A stretch of DNA of 64,000 bases from JASSUD01 sp031963045 (GCA_031963045.1 JASSUK010000040.1:48757-112756); one strand, 5' to 3'. Positions 27,003 to 36,284 are shown, counted from the stretch's first letter. A program made the numbers and translations. The notes: a model not told the origin generated them from the letters alone.

Positions 27003-28901
27003 TTAATGTATCGATATTACAGCCTCTGCCACGGGGCCTAGAGCCAACGCAGGGATATAGGTAAGCGCACCCACTAAAAGCACGGTTCCTAACAATAACA
27101 GTACAAAAAGTAGACCATGTGTAGGCATGCTACCTACACTGCCCGACAAGCGCTTCTTAGCAGCCAGCGAACCGGCTATAGCCAAAATAGCAAGGATGGT
27201 GCCAAAACGGCCCAACCACATCGCCACCGCTAATAAAATATTGTAAAAAGGCGTGTTGACCGACAGTCCAGCGAAGGCGCTACCATTATTATTTGCAGCA
27301 GAGCTTAGCGCGTAGAGCACCTCAGAAAATCCGTGCGGACCAGGGTTGGTGATGCCTGCTATACCTGCTTTTGATAGCAGTGCTATGGAACTGCCAACCA
27401 ATACTAAGAAAGGAGTGAGCAAAATAATGATAGAAACCATCTTAATTTCAAAGGCTTCTATCTTTTTCCCCACATATTCTGGAGTACGGCCAATCATCAG
27501 ACCCGCTACAAAAACAGCCAGCATAGCAAACACCAACATACCGTATAAGCCCGACCCCACTCCTCCAAAAATAACTTCACCCAATTGCATCAATAACATC
27601 GGCACCATCCCACCTAAAGGGGTGAGCGAGTCATGCATATTATTGACTGCTCCGCATGAGGCAGCGGTGGTGGCTACGGTAAAAAGTGCGGATTGCACGA
27701 TGCCAAAACGCGTCTCTTTACCCTCCATATTGCCGCCTGCTTGCCTGCTATTTTCAGCAAGCGAAGAAGTAGGGTTTGATGCGATACCTGTTTTTATATA
27801 AGCAGGACCGTCTAGCGTAGCGGTTCGCATTTCATGCGCGCTCTGATCTACTCCTAACCGTGTTAGTGCAGGGTTGCCCGATTGTTCTAGTTTTATTTCA
27901 GCAACACAAGCTATACAAAATGCAAGTGCCATAGCGGCAAATACAGCCCATCCTTGCCGGTTATCCCCTACCATCTGCCCAAAGACAAAGCACAGCGCGG
28001 CAGGAATCAACAACATACCGATGATCTGTAAAACATTGGAAAATGGCGTGGGGTTTTCAAAAGGATGCGACGAATTAGCATTAAAAAATCCGCCACCATT
28101 CGTACCCAACATTTTGATGGCTTCTTGAGAGGCCACAGGGCCCATCGGTAATACTTGCGTATTGACTAGAACGGTTTCCTGTACTGCCCTGCCCTGTTTA
28201 TTCAGTACAAGCTGACCATCCGCTTGTAAACGTGCTTGTTTATAGCTAGTTGGTTGCAATACAGGCACTGTTTTATAAGCGGAAAAATTTTGAATAACCC
28301 CTTGGCCCATCAACAAAACACTCAGGATAATGGACAAAGGTAATAGGATATAGAGCGTAATACGAGTGAGGTCGACCCAAAAGTGTCCAATAGTGCGGGT
28401 GCTATGGCGCGATATACCTCGAATAAAGGCCAATGCCACCGCTATGCCCGTAGCTGCTGAGAGAAAATTTTGTACAGTTAGCCCTACCATCTGCAGCGCA
28501 TAACTCAGCGTAGTTTCCCCTGCATAGGCTTGCCAATTGGTATTGGTTACAAAACTTACAGCAGTATTCAATGCAGTATCTGCTGCCATACCTCCCATAT
28601 TCTGAGGATTGAGTGCATGCTGCCCAGGTAAGTAAGCCTGCAAACGCAATAGGCCATACAACACCACAAAACCTAATACATTAAACAGTATTACCGCAAG
28701 CGCGTAGCGCTTTGCCCCCATCTCTGCATCAGGCTGAACCCCTGCTAGCCGGTACAAGCCATTCTCTATAGGTCTGCCCACATAGCGCACTACCCAAGAT
28801 GAACCGTCCATGACTCCTGTCATATAACGCGCTAAAGGCCAGGCCAATAGCAAGAGCATGGCAATCAAAGCCACACTTTGTCCAATTGCATTTGCACTCA
28901 T
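27003..28901 (-). CDS. kdpA: Potassium-transporting ATPase potassium-binding subunit
   Basis: Channel-like K+-selecting subunit of KdpFABC. 632 residues with about ten membrane segments. The four selectivity-filter regions are visible: TNTNWQAY, GTNGGGFFNANSSHPFENP, CGAVNNMHDSLTPLGG and AANNNGSAFAG. ATG at 28901 overlaps the kdpF stop (ATGA) and has GGAGGAG just upstream; longer starts are rejected because kdpF occupies that region in another frame. It is longer than typical KdpA, mostly in the periplasmic stretch around residues 210-260. Confidence 0.96.
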   Translation of the reverse strand: MSANAIGQSVALIAMLLLLAWPLARYMTGVMDGSSWVVRYVGRPIENGLYRLAGVQPDAEMGAKRYALAVILFNVLGFVVLYGLLRLQAYLPGQHALNPQNMGGMAADTALNTAVSFVTNTNWQAYAGETTLSYALQMVGLTVQNFLSAATGIAVALAFIRGISRHSTRTIGHFWVDLTRITLYILLPLSIILSVLLMGQGVIQNFSAYKTVPVLQPTSYKQARLQADGQLVLNKQGRAVQETVLVNTQVLPMGPVASQEAIKMLGTNGGGFFNANSSHPFENPTPFSNVLQIIGMLLIPAALCFVFGQMVGDNRQGWAVFAAMALAFCIACVAEIKLEQSGNPALTRLGVDQSAHEMRTATLDGPAYIKTGIASNPTSSLAENSRQAGGNMEGKETRFGIVQSALFTVATTAASCGAVNNMHDSLTPLGGMVPMLLMQLGEVIFGGVGSGLYGMLVFAMLAVFVAGLMIGRTPEYVGKKIEAFEIKMVSIIILLTPFLVLVGSSIALLSKAGIAGITNPGPHGFSEVLYALSSAANNNGSAFAGLSVNTPFYNILLAVAMWLGRFGTILAILAIAGSLAAKKRLSGSVGSMPTHGLLFVLLLLGTVLLVGALTYIPALALGPVAEAVISIH

Positions 28902-28990
28902 TCCATCTCCTCCGCCCGCAGCAATGCATATATGAGATACACCAATAGCCCAGCTGCGCACCCTCCTGCCAAACCAACCATCCACGTCAT
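28898..28990 (-). CDS. kdpF: KdpF small membrane subunit
   Basis: 30-residue single-helix peptide MTWMVGLAGGCAAGLLVYLI followed by YALLRAEEME. It stabilises the KdpABC complex. The pattern (Gly/Ala/Leu helix ending in YALLRAE) and the 4-nt overlap with kdpA (ATGA) are typical of kdpF. Confidence 0.88.
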   Translation of the reverse strand: MTWMVGLAGGCAAGLLVYLIYALLRAEEME

Positions 28991-29236
28991 TGCTGCACCC
29001 CTATTAGTGAGATTCGCGCAGTTTTATGCTCACGCGTCAGTTTTGAGTTTAGCGGGCAGGTTGCCGCATAGCTTCGTCGAGCGCTATTTCAAGATTCTGA
29101 TTTTTAATTGGCAGGGTGGAGATACCGTAAGCGGGGAGTAGGCAGCAATGCTGCCGTGCGATGCATGTCGCAGACCCATACGCCAATAAAAAAGCGCTTG
29201 ATCACTATATGGTATGGGTCTGGAGTTACGAGAAGA

Positions 29237-30046
29237 TTATTGTGGTCCAGCTACAATAGCTGCATCTACTGCACGCACTGCTTGCACGAAAGCAGTCATA
29301 CGAGCAGGATCTTTATGGCCTGGCGCCATAGTTTCGATACCGCTAGAAGTATCTACCGCATAAGGATGAATTTGAGTAATGGCTCTATGGATATTTTCAG
29401 TATTGAGGCCACCACTGAGGATGATATTAGGAGCCAATTCTTCCGGTATACGAGACCAATCAAAGGTTTTACCTGATCCCCCATGGCCGGGTGTAAAGGT
29501 ATCCAGCAAAAAGGCATGTGCGCCTTCATAAGCTCGCACGGTGGCACGCACCGCATCCGGGCCTTTTCCCGATGCTCGAGAGGATGGTTGCAGTATAGGG
29601 GGCTTCAGAGTTTGAGCCGATGTATCGCTTATAGGTATTTCAGGAGATGAGAGGGAGGAAGTACGCGGAATGACGTCACGGGTCATACGCATCACTCGTA
29701 GCCAGGGTAAGCCTGTTGCTTCCCCAATAGCCTTGCATTGAGCAGGTGTTTCGTCACCGTGCAATTGCAAAAGACTCAGCGGAACTGCTTTGCAAATTTC
29801 TTGTACTACATGAGGCTGGGCATCTACAAATACCCCTACAATAGAAATAAAAGGGGGAATTTCCTTCGCCAACTCCGCTGCTTGAGCTGTTGAAACGGCG
29901 CGCGGGCTCATGGGATGAAATACAAAACCAATTGCATCCACCCCAAGCGCTACAGCAGTCCGTATATCTTCAACACGTGTAAACCCACAAAATTTAATGC
30001 GGGTACGGCATGTAGGCATCATTGGAAACGCTAGCTTACTTTCCAA
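29237..30046 (-). CDS. trpF: Phosphoribosylanthranilate isomerase with internal insert
   Basis: Isomerises phosphoribosylanthranilate in tryptophan synthesis. TIM-barrel motifs: RIKFCGFTR with catalytic Cys20, GFVFHPMSPR, LLQLHGDE, LLDTFTPGHGGSG with catalytic Asp182, ILSGGL and VDTSSGIE. At 269 residues it exceeds the usual 205-230 because of a Ser/Pro/Thr-rich insert at about 123-166 after LRVMRM. TTG at 30046 has a good GAGGTG site; ATG at 30022 is the alternative. It heads what should be trpF-trpB, now interrupted by the Kdp locus. Confidence 0.93.
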   Translation of the reverse strand: MESKLAFPMMPTCRTRIKFCGFTRVEDIRTAVALGVDAIGFVFHPMSPRAVSTAQAAELAKEIPPFISIVGVFVDAQPHVVQEICKAVPLSLLQLHGDETPAQCKAIGEATGLPWLRVMRMTRDVIPRTSSLSSPEIPISDTSAQTLKPPILQPSSRASGKGPDAVRATVRAYEGAHAFLLDTFTPGHGGSGKTFDWSRIPEELAPNIILSGGLNTENIHRAITQIHPYAVDTSSGIETMAPGHKDPARMTAFVQAVRAVDAAIVAGPQ

Positions 30047-30192
30047 AATTCACCTCACGGTAGTTGATACCCAAAAAGCCTTTATTCAGGAGTCATAGGC
30101 GGCTTGGGATCCCAGGCAGTTAAATACTGTAGGCCCCAATGCCACTATTATCCAGAGATAAAGGACTTTTTTAGAAAATTTTGAACAAAGTC

Positions 30193-30606
30193 TTAGGCGG
30201 CAGCCACTGCACTTTGTGCATTCTGAGCAGCAGCAGGGCGAGCACGCACTTCATGCTTTTCTTTAATACGCGCAGCTTTCCCAGAACGGTGGCGTTGATA
30301 GTACAACTTAGCACGACGCACTGCTCCGCGACGCTTGAGCACAATGTCAGCGATTAATGGGGAGTATGTCTGGAAAGTACGCTCTACGCCTTCACCGGAA
30401 GAAATTTTCCGAACGATGAAAGAAGAATTCAGGCCACGATTACGCTTTGCAATCACCACCCCTTCAAACGCCTGAACCCGTTTACGCGTTCCTTCTACTA
30501 CGTTTACATTCACAATAATAGTATCACCAGGCGAAAATACAGGACGCAACTGCCCAGCTGTCAAGCGCTCAATCTGCTCTTTTTCAATTTGTTCCAATAG
30601 GTTCAT
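30193..30606 (-). CDS. rplS: 50S ribosomal protein bL19
   Basis: Large-subunit protein at the 30S/50S interface. 137 residues. MNLLEQIEKEQIERL, GDTIIVNVNVVEGTRKRVQAFEGVVI, SGEGVERTF and VRRAKLYYQR are canonical; an Ala-rich basic tail extends the C-terminus. GAGGAG precedes the ATG. Last gene of the rpsP-rimM-trmD-rplS operon. Confidence 0.97.
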   Translation of the reverse strand: MNLLEQIEKEQIERLTAGQLRPVFSPGDTIIVNVNVVEGTRKRVQAFEGVVIAKRNRGLNSSFIVRKISSGEGVERTFQTYSPLIADIVLKRRGAVRRAKLYYQRHRSGKAARIKEKHEVRARPAAAQNAQSAVAAA

Positions 30607-30719
30607 TACTTACTCCTCAAAGTCTTTCTAAAGCCGTTGAAGCACAAGGCGCACCCCCAGGGGAATGCTATTTAGCATGTGCCAATCATTTTTCAAAAAT
30701 CTATTCAATAAAAATGGTT

Positions 30720-31547
30720 CTAACCCTGCTCTTTAAGCTTGGCCAACCAAATTTGATCATCCGCACTCAATCTTCCCTGCAAACGCGCAGTTTCAATGAG
30801 ATCCGGACGTTTTTTATACGTTTGTGTTAATGACTGCTGTCGTCGCCACGCCTGAATCAATGCGTGATTACCTTCTAATAAAATCTCTGGAACTGCAAGC
30901 CCCTCATACTCTCTAGGACGGGTGTAATGCGGGCAATCTAAAAGGCCATCCACAAAGCTATCTTGAGTAGCGGACTGCGCATCACCTAATACGCCAGGCC
31001 ACTGACGAATAAGCGCATCCATCAAGGTCATAGCGGCTAACTCTCCGCCTGAGAGCACGAAGTCTCCCAAGCTGATTTCTTCATCGACACAACGTTCTAT
31101 AAACCGCTGGTCCAACGCCTCATAACGTCCACATATCAAAATAAGAGCGGGCTTTGCAGCCAATCGCATCACTTCTGAATGCGTGAGTTGCTTACCCTGA
31201 GGCGACATTAAAACCACATGAGACTTAATCGCAGGCCTATCCATATCAACAGGATGGGCAACACGCTCTATATCATGCGCTAGCTGTGCAGCTTTAGCAG
31301 CATGAATCGCACGCTCTAGAGGAGGCGCTTGCATTACCATACCTGGCCCGCCACCATAAGGACGGTCATCAATAGTACGGTGCGCATTGTCCGCAAAATC
31401 CCGTGGATTCCAGGTACGCAATTGGTAGCAGCCTTGCTTGGCAGCGCGGCCGGTAATTCCCCATTGCGTGAGCGCTGAAAACATTTCTGGAAAAAGCGTC
31501 ACCACATCAAACTGCGCATGATGCTGCATGATTTGCTCGTCTTTCAT
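30720..31547 (-). CDS. trmD: tRNA (guanine-N1)-methyltransferase
   Basis: Methylates G37 of tRNAs using S-adenosylmethionine, guarding the reading frame. About 275 residues. SPOUT trefoil-knot motifs are clear: FDVVTLFPEMF, DDRPYGGGPGMV, LICGRYEALDQRFIE, EISLGDFVLSGGE and HYTRP. ATG at 31547 is preferred because AGAGGT lies about 6 nt upstream; ATG at 31529 would remove six more residues. The ribosome site lies inside a large palindrome (31550-31653) between rimM and trmD. Confidence 0.95.
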   Translation of the reverse strand: MKDEQIMQHHAQFDVVTLFPEMFSALTQWGITGRAAKQGCYQLRTWNPRDFADNAHRTIDDRPYGGGPGMVMQAPPLERAIHAAKAAQLAHDIERVAHPVDMDRPAIKSHVVLMSPQGKQLTHSEVMRLAAKPALILICGRYEALDQRFIERCVDEEISLGDFVLSGGELAAMTLMDALIRQWPGVLGDAQSATQDSFVDGLLDCPHYTRPREYEGLAVPEILLEGNHALIQAWRRQQSLTQTYKKRPDLIETARLQGRLSADDQIWLAKLKEQG

Positions 31548-31549
31548 AC

Positions 31550-31653
31550 TAGACCTCTTTCGCACCTCCGTAGCGGCGTCATTCCTCCTTGCCGTACTAG
31601 TGTACTGACCTCAAAGGAATTCCTTGCTACGGAGGCGCGAAAGAGGTCTGCTA
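31550..31653. repeat. Long palindrome between rimM and trmD
   Basis: Left arm TAGACCTCTTTCGCACCTCC followed by GTAGC (31550-31574). It pairs with the right arm GCTACGGAGGCGCGAAAGAG followed by GTCT (31626-31649), one mismatch. The middle holds smaller palindromes (AAGGAATTCCTT, GTACTAGTGTAC). It belongs to neither of the two main repeat families. Confidence 0.85.
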
Positions 31654-31670
31654 CAAAGCCTGAAGCAAAA

Positions 31671-32522
31671 TTATGCTTCTTCTTCACCTTGCCAATCAAT
31701 TGCAATCGTGCGCGTTGTCCAGCAAATATCACCCACATAGGCTTTCACAAAAGGAATCAGTATTTCCGCTGCAGCCCGCTTAGTAGCTTTGTCTTGCGTG
31801 GATTGTTTCTTGTGCTTTTTTAAAGACAGTGCTTCGTCTTTTGTTGCTTCACTTGCCTGTATAACTGGGGCAATCCGTAAAACAGCATGCGCGCTACTCT
31901 CAAGCAAACCCACCACTCTACCGAACTCAACGCCCATCAAATTGACTGCGCTAAGCCCAATCAAGTCTATCCAGTAATACTCGCCTCGTTTTAGCTTTGG
32001 AAACTCAGCACGATCGACATAAATTTTCCAGCCTCTTAATGCTTGCGCATCCTCACGTTGCGCACATTCTTGTATTTGGGCAACCAATGTATCGCGATTA
32101 TGCGCGCGAATTTTCAGCACATTGACGGTGCGACTTTGCGTTTCATCCTCTTTACATACAATCCGCCAGCGCTTGGCATGCACCAATGCACTCTCACCCT
32201 GTGCTTGCTGCGCATACGGAAGCACTTTGATCTGCCCGTATACGCCTTGTGCACCCAGTATTTCCCCCACCAAAACAGGTTGGTCTGATACCGCTCCAAG
32301 TGGAGCAGATTGCGCAGACGCCTGCGGTTTAGGTGCTACTGGCGAAGCAGAATTACGCTGTGCATTTTTTGCAAACGTAGATAATGCTTTTAAGGCCTGC
32401 GGGTTTGCTTCTTTTTTAGGCCTATCTGGCTTAAAAACGAAAGTACCCACTGAGGTGTGCCGCGAAGCATCATCCTGCCCCTCGTTAGGCGCACTGCCGG
32501 ATTGTGTTTCTGTTGGAAGCAT
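31671..32522 (-). CDS. rimM: Ribosome maturation factor RimM with long N-terminal extension
   Basis: Assists 16S rRNA processing and 30S head assembly by binding uS19. The RimM core starts near residue 82 (VLVGEILGAQGVYGQIKVLPY), followed by the PRC-barrel part with RAEFPKLKRGEYYWIDLIGL, and ends in LIPFVKAYVGDICWTTRTIAIDW. The first 80 residues are low-complexity, rich in Ala, Pro, Ser and Gln, and the total of 283 is well above the usual 170-230. The start MLPTETQSG is the most upstream reasonable one; a shorter start cannot be excluded. Confidence 0.93.
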   Translation of the reverse strand: MLPTETQSGSAPNEGQDDASRHTSVGTFVFKPDRPKKEANPQALKALSTFAKNAQRNSASPVAPKPQASAQSAPLGAVSDQPVLVGEILGAQGVYGQIKVLPYAQQAQGESALVHAKRWRIVCKEDETQSRTVNVLKIRAHNRDTLVAQIQECAQREDAQALRGWKIYVDRAEFPKLKRGEYYWIDLIGLSAVNLMGVEFGRVVGLLESSAHAVLRIAPVIQASEATKDEALSLKKHKKQSTQDKATKRAAAEILIPFVKAYVGDICWTTRTIAIDWQGEEEA

Positions 32523-32727
32523 AGTGGTCAGAAATTTATTTGGCGATCCGTCTTTAAGACCATCCGTTTATTGAGAAAAATCAGCGCCCATCTCCCGATG
32601 ATCAAAAAATATATCAGGAAAGTGAGCGCTGACCGCTTTACGCATTGTCTCTACGGATCATCACAAATACATTTTTGTCCTAACCCTGTACAAGGCTCAG
32701 AAGCTATACAAGACTCTAAACAGATTC

Positions 32728-33018
32728 TTAGGCAGCTGGATTGGCAACGGAAGCTACGGGTTGAAGCATAGTCGCATCTTTTTCTGCTTTCTTGATCAAC
32801 TGAGCAACTTTGTCAGAGAGCTGCGCACCAACACTGCGCCAGTATTCCAAGCGGGGCATTGCAATTCTTAATGGGGGTTCGCCACCAGCAGCAAACGGGT
32901 TATAAAAGCCCAAGCGCTCAATAAAGCGGCCATCGCGACGGCAGCGTGAATCGGCCGTGACGATATAGTAGAAGGGGCGTTTTTTAGCGCCCCCGCGGGC
33001 TAAACGAACAACAACCAT
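32728..33018 (-). CDS. rpsP: 30S ribosomal protein bS16
   Basis: Small-subunit assembly protein. 96 residues. MVVVRLARGGAKKRPFYYIV, DSRCRRDGRFIERLGFYNP and LEYWRSVGAQLSDKV are standard. First gene of the operon with rimM, trmD and rplS; the 205-bp gap to rimM is unusually wide. Confidence 0.97.
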   Translation of the reverse strand: MVVVRLARGGAKKRPFYYIVTADSRCRRDGRFIERLGFYNPFAAGGEPPLRIAMPRLEYWRSVGAQLSDKVAQLIKKAEKDATMLQPVASVANPAA

Positions 33019-33166
33019 GTGTTACATCCTAAATAAATAAGTCAGAAAATAGAGCCGCACAACTCAGTAGCGTGCGCGCTACCGCTGCAGTACTACACTT
33101 GCGCTTTACTACGCGAGTGCTAGCTAGCAGCGCATGTCAAGCATCAAGCTGTGAAAAAAGCCAGCG

Positions 33167-33172
33167 ATTATA
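33167..33172 (-). promoter_or_regulatory. Candidate -10 element of the rpsP operon
   Basis: Perfect TATAAT on the minus strand preceded by GGC, about 150 nt upstream of rpsP. No convincing -35 is present. Confidence 0.4.
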
Positions 33173-33251
33173 GCCGGAAACTTCTTTTTCTAGGGAAACT
33201 TTCATCAAAGTCCGTTCGATGATACTAAAAAAAGACAGAAAAGCGACAATT

Positions 33252-33440
33252 ACAAGCCGGTGGTGCGCATGTTGGGGTTCCTTCGTCACCACCAACCTAC
33301 CTTTCTTTGTAAGTTGGGGTGGGGTACAAACCCCAACATGATGACCGCTAACCTTTTAAAACCGGTATATGCACGTCAAAAGTGATGATTACAAGCCGGT
33401 GGTATGCATGCTGGGGCTCCTTCGTCACCACCAACCTACA
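33252..33440. repeat. REP-like array, one and a half copies (etfA/rpsP gap)
   Basis: A right arm (CATGTTGGGGTTCCTTCGTC, ending CCAACCTAC at 33300), then a degenerate complete element from 33312 with AGTTGGGGTGGGGTACAAAC on the left and CACCACCAACCTAC on the right. Confidence 0.88.
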
Positions 33441-33447
33441 TACGCTT

Positions 33448-34410
33448 CTATGCAGGTTCTGGTACTTGTTGCAGCGCTTCTAGCAGGGCAGGCACGGTTT
33501 CAAATAGATCGCCCACTAATCCGTAGTCTGCCACGCTAAATATCGGCGCATCGGGATCTTTATTCATAGCTACTATGACTTTTGCATCTTTCATACCTGC
33601 TAAATGCTGAATGGCACCAGAAATTCCAATGGCCATATACAGATCTGGAGCAACAATTTTTCCCGTTTGGCCAACCTGATAATCGTTAGGCGCAAATCCT
33701 GCGTCTACTGCTGCGCGTGAGGCACCCAAGGCAGCATGCAACTTCCCAGCCAAAGGCCCTAAAAGCGCATCATACTGTGCTTTTGACCCCAACCCCCTGC
33801 CACCAGAAACTACGACACGCGCACTACCCAATTCCGGCCGATCTGAAGACGTTATTTCACGCTTAATAAACTGTGTGAGCCCTGTGTCGGGCGCAGCTTC
33901 TATCACGTTGATAGGTGCGGCGACCGCATCGCCCCTTACTTTATCCTCTACTTCAAAACTGGAGTAGCGCACTGTAACTACTTTAATCGCATCATGGGAG
34001 CGTACCGTTGCAATCGCATTGCCTGCATAAATTGGGCGCTCAAAGGTTTCACTATCGAGCACTGCAGTAATATCCGAAATCTGCGCCACATTTAAAAGCG
34101 CAGCTAAGCGAGGAGCTAGATTTTTACCGTAGGCTGAGGCAGCCACCATAATATGCGAATACTGCGCAGCAAGCTTATGTGCCGTAGCGCACACATTCTC
34201 TGCTAAACCTGCTTCCAAATGAGGAGCGTCTGCGACAAAAACAGCGGAAACTTTCTCTAAACGGGCAGCTGCTTGCGCAACTTGCTGAACTTGATAGCCC
34301 GTAATTAAAAGATGAATGTCAGCATTTAAATCTTGTGCTGCGCGCAGCGCACTAAGCGTGGCGCGGCTAATCTGATGGCCTTGGTGTTCAACCAAAATAA
34401 GCGTGGTCAT
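33448..34410 (-). CDS. etfA: Electron transfer flavoprotein alpha subunit
   Basis: FAD-binding subunit of ETF, passing electrons from acyl-CoA and other dehydrogenases to the quinone pool. 320 residues. The C-terminal FAD domain signatures are present: VVSGGRGLGSK, DAGFAPNDYQVGQTGKIVAPDLYMAIGISGAIQHLAGM and VIVAMNKDPDAPIF. The N-terminal half is the usual alpha/beta domain. It follows etfB after 146 bp, a wider gap than the tight coupling usually seen; the gap is bracketed by a 10-bp inverted repeat (34446-34455 / 34525-34534). Confidence 0.96.
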   Translation of the reverse strand: MTTLILVEHQGHQISRATLSALRAAQDLNADIHLLITGYQVQQVAQAAARLEKVSAVFVADAPHLEAGLAENVCATAHKLAAQYSHIMVAASAYGKNLAPRLAALLNVAQISDITAVLDSETFERPIYAGNAIATVRSHDAIKVVTVRYSSFEVEDKVRGDAVAAPINVIEAAPDTGLTQFIKREITSSDRPELGSARVVVSGGRGLGSKAQYDALLGPLAGKLHAALGASRAAVDAGFAPNDYQVGQTGKIVAPDLYMAIGISGAIQHLAGMKDAKVIVAMNKDPDAPIFSVADYGLVGDLFETVPALLEALQQVPEPA

Positions 34411-34556
34411 AGTGCTTGCTCAAAAATGAAAATATCCAAAAACTGACCTGCCGCAAAGCACTCAGCCTAAAAGCATCTGCTCCAAGCCATTATAAAAAGC
34501 CATGTGTTAGAAACAGAGTCAATATGCGGCAGGTTAATAGCGCGGGTTTACCTACA

Positions 34557-35324
34557 CTAAAGCACACCCACTTCATGCCTTAGCTTTTCTACGAGCGTTT
34601 TCACATCGGCCACTTTGATGCCTGCCTTACGTTGTACTGGCTCCTTTACTTTTAAAATACTCAGGCGTGGTGCTATCTCTACGCCTAACTCTGCAGCAGA
34701 CAAGGTATCGAGGGGCTTTTTCTTGGCTTTCATGATGTCAGGTAATTTCACATACCTGGGTTCATTCAAACGCAAGTCGGTCGTGATCACAGCAGGCAAG
34801 GTTAATGTTACTGTTTCCAACCCTCCATCAATCTCACGAATTACCTCGACATGAGAAGGCTCAGAAGATGCATTCACAATCTTCACACGAAATGCGCAGC
34901 TTGCTTGCGCGCACTGTAAGAGTCCTGCCAGCATCTGCCCAGTTTGATTGGCATCATCATCAATCGCTTGTTTACCCAGCACAAAAAGCTGTGGATTTTC
35001 ACGCTCAGCAAGCGCTTTTAACAGGCTAGCGACCGCTAAAGGTTGTAAATCTACATCACCGGTATTGATCCAAATAGCGCGATCCGCACCCAAGGCCAAT
35101 GCATGGCGCAACACTTCTTGAACCCGTGTTGTACCGCATGACACAGCCACAATCTCTTTAATGTGACCCGCTTCTTTGAGCCGTACGGCTTCTTCAACCG
35201 CTATTTCATCAAAAGGATTCATAGACATCTTCACGTGCGCAATATCTACGCCGCTTTCATCTGCCTTAACCCGCACCTTTACATTGAAATCCACTACCCG
35301 CTTAACAGGCACTATTACTTTCAT
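34557..35324 (-). CDS. etfB: Electron transfer flavoprotein beta subunit
   Basis: AMP-binding ETF subunit pairing with EtfA. 255 residues. MKVIVPVKRVVDFNVKVRV, NPFDEIAVEEAVRLKEAG, VLGKQAIDDDANQTGQMLA and LPAVITTDLRLNEPRY are canonical, the last being the recognition-loop region. Upstream gene of the etfBA pair. Confidence 0.97.
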   Translation of the reverse strand: MKVIVPVKRVVDFNVKVRVKADESGVDIAHVKMSMNPFDEIAVEEAVRLKEAGHIKEIVAVSCGTTRVQEVLRHALALGADRAIWINTGDVDLQPLAVASLLKALAERENPQLFVLGKQAIDDDANQTGQMLAGLLQCAQASCAFRVKIVNASSEPSHVEVIREIDGGLETVTLTLPAVITTDLRLNEPRYVKLPDIMKAKKKPLDTLSAAELGVEIAPRLSILKVKEPVQRKAGIKVADVKTLVEKLRHEVGVL

Positions 35325-35901
35325 ACTGTGTCCTTTCCCTACTCTCTACCACTCACATTTGAGACTGCTTACATGCGCATAACCCAATGCGCTTTTGAAA
35401 AACCATAGACCACTATCTTAACTGCGCGCACGCATGGCAAGTGGAATCTACTTCATTGATACGTAAAAACTCTGAATACCAGGTAGGTTGGTGGTGACGA
35501 AGGAACCCCAACATGCACACCACTGCCTCCTTGATGACCAGCTTACAAACTCTTAAAAGTAAAGAATAAAAGTAGGCGGTACGCATGTTGGGGTTCCTTC
35601 GTCACCACCAACCTACCTCTATCGCAAAGCTATGAAGCTTAAAAATACAAAGTTGGGGCGCAGCAAAAAATCAACCGCACAAGAAAATAAAATCACAAAT
35701 AGTTGACTATTTAACTTGATTGGTTTAATTTCCAACATAGACGCTCTTTTTTTGAGAAGTCGATAGCAGGTTCTGGAGATGTAGGCCATGGAGGAGACGC
35801 CAGGCATAACAAACAGGCCACGTACCAACGACAGCCCAAAATGCTTACACAATTTTTTGCCTGAACTATGAGAGTTTATATGACAAAGCTAAAGGGTCAT
35901 T
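35325..35901. other. Intergenic region with REP between etfB and a small membrane gene
   Basis: 577 bp between divergent genes. A complete REP fills 35483-35616. The rest is AT-rich; I see no RNA gene and no convincing promoter. Confidence 0.55.
35483..35616. repeat. REP-like palindrome, complete copy (upstream of etfB)
   Basis: 134 bp, one of the best-preserved copies: GTAGGTTGGTGGTGACGAAG on the left, GGTTCCTTCGTCACCACCAA then CCTAC on the right, inner arms ACCACTGCC / GGCGGTACGC. Confidence 0.92.
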
Positions 35902-36255
35902 ATGGATATCAATACCGCTTTATTGCTCAATACCTCTTATATACAGCCTTATCAAACTATCCCTGATAACGCGTACCGAAGGACTTCAAACAGTCAAAAT
36001 AATCAAAGCATGGTTCCCGGAATGCGCGACTCTGAAATCTTGATGGGTATTACTACCATAGCAAGCATTGTCACACTCGTTCTTGAGGTAGGGACAGAAG
36101 CTCCGTATTGGGACTTAGATCCAAGCCAAAAAATTATTATCCAAAGTGCTATCGGCATCATTATGGCTCCATTGATATTAACGCTAGTAGGGCTGACTTT
36201 AATGCTTAGAAGAGAAGAAGCTCTCCCTACAGACGTACCGCTTTTGCCCGTTTAA
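35902..36255 (+). CDS. Small two-helix membrane protein, unknown
   Basis: 117 residues. A polar Asn/Gln/Ser-rich N-terminus of about 45 residues is followed by two hydrophobic helices (ILMGITTIASIVTLVLEV and IGIIMAPLILTLVGLTLML) separated by a polar loop, ending in a short acidic/proline tail. AAAGGG precedes the ATG by about 5 nt. I do not recognise the family. It lies 29 bp upstream of the frameshifted nuclease gene on the same strand, so the two may share a transcript. Confidence 0.6.
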   Translation: MDINTALLLNTSYIQPYQTIPDNAYRRTSNSQNNQSMVPGMRDSEILMGITTIASIVTLVLEVGTEAPYWDLDPSQKIIIQSAIGIIMAPLILTLVGLTLMLRREEALPTDVPLLPV

Positions 36256-36284
36256 TCCCCTTTTTTATTTTCTGGTTTTTAGTA

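Larger units (their letters stand above)
33019..33447. other. Intergenic region between etfA and rpsP
   Basis: 429 bp. The right half is filled by one and a half REP copies (33252-33440). The left half holds a candidate rpsP promoter -10 at 33167-33172. Confidence 0.6.
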
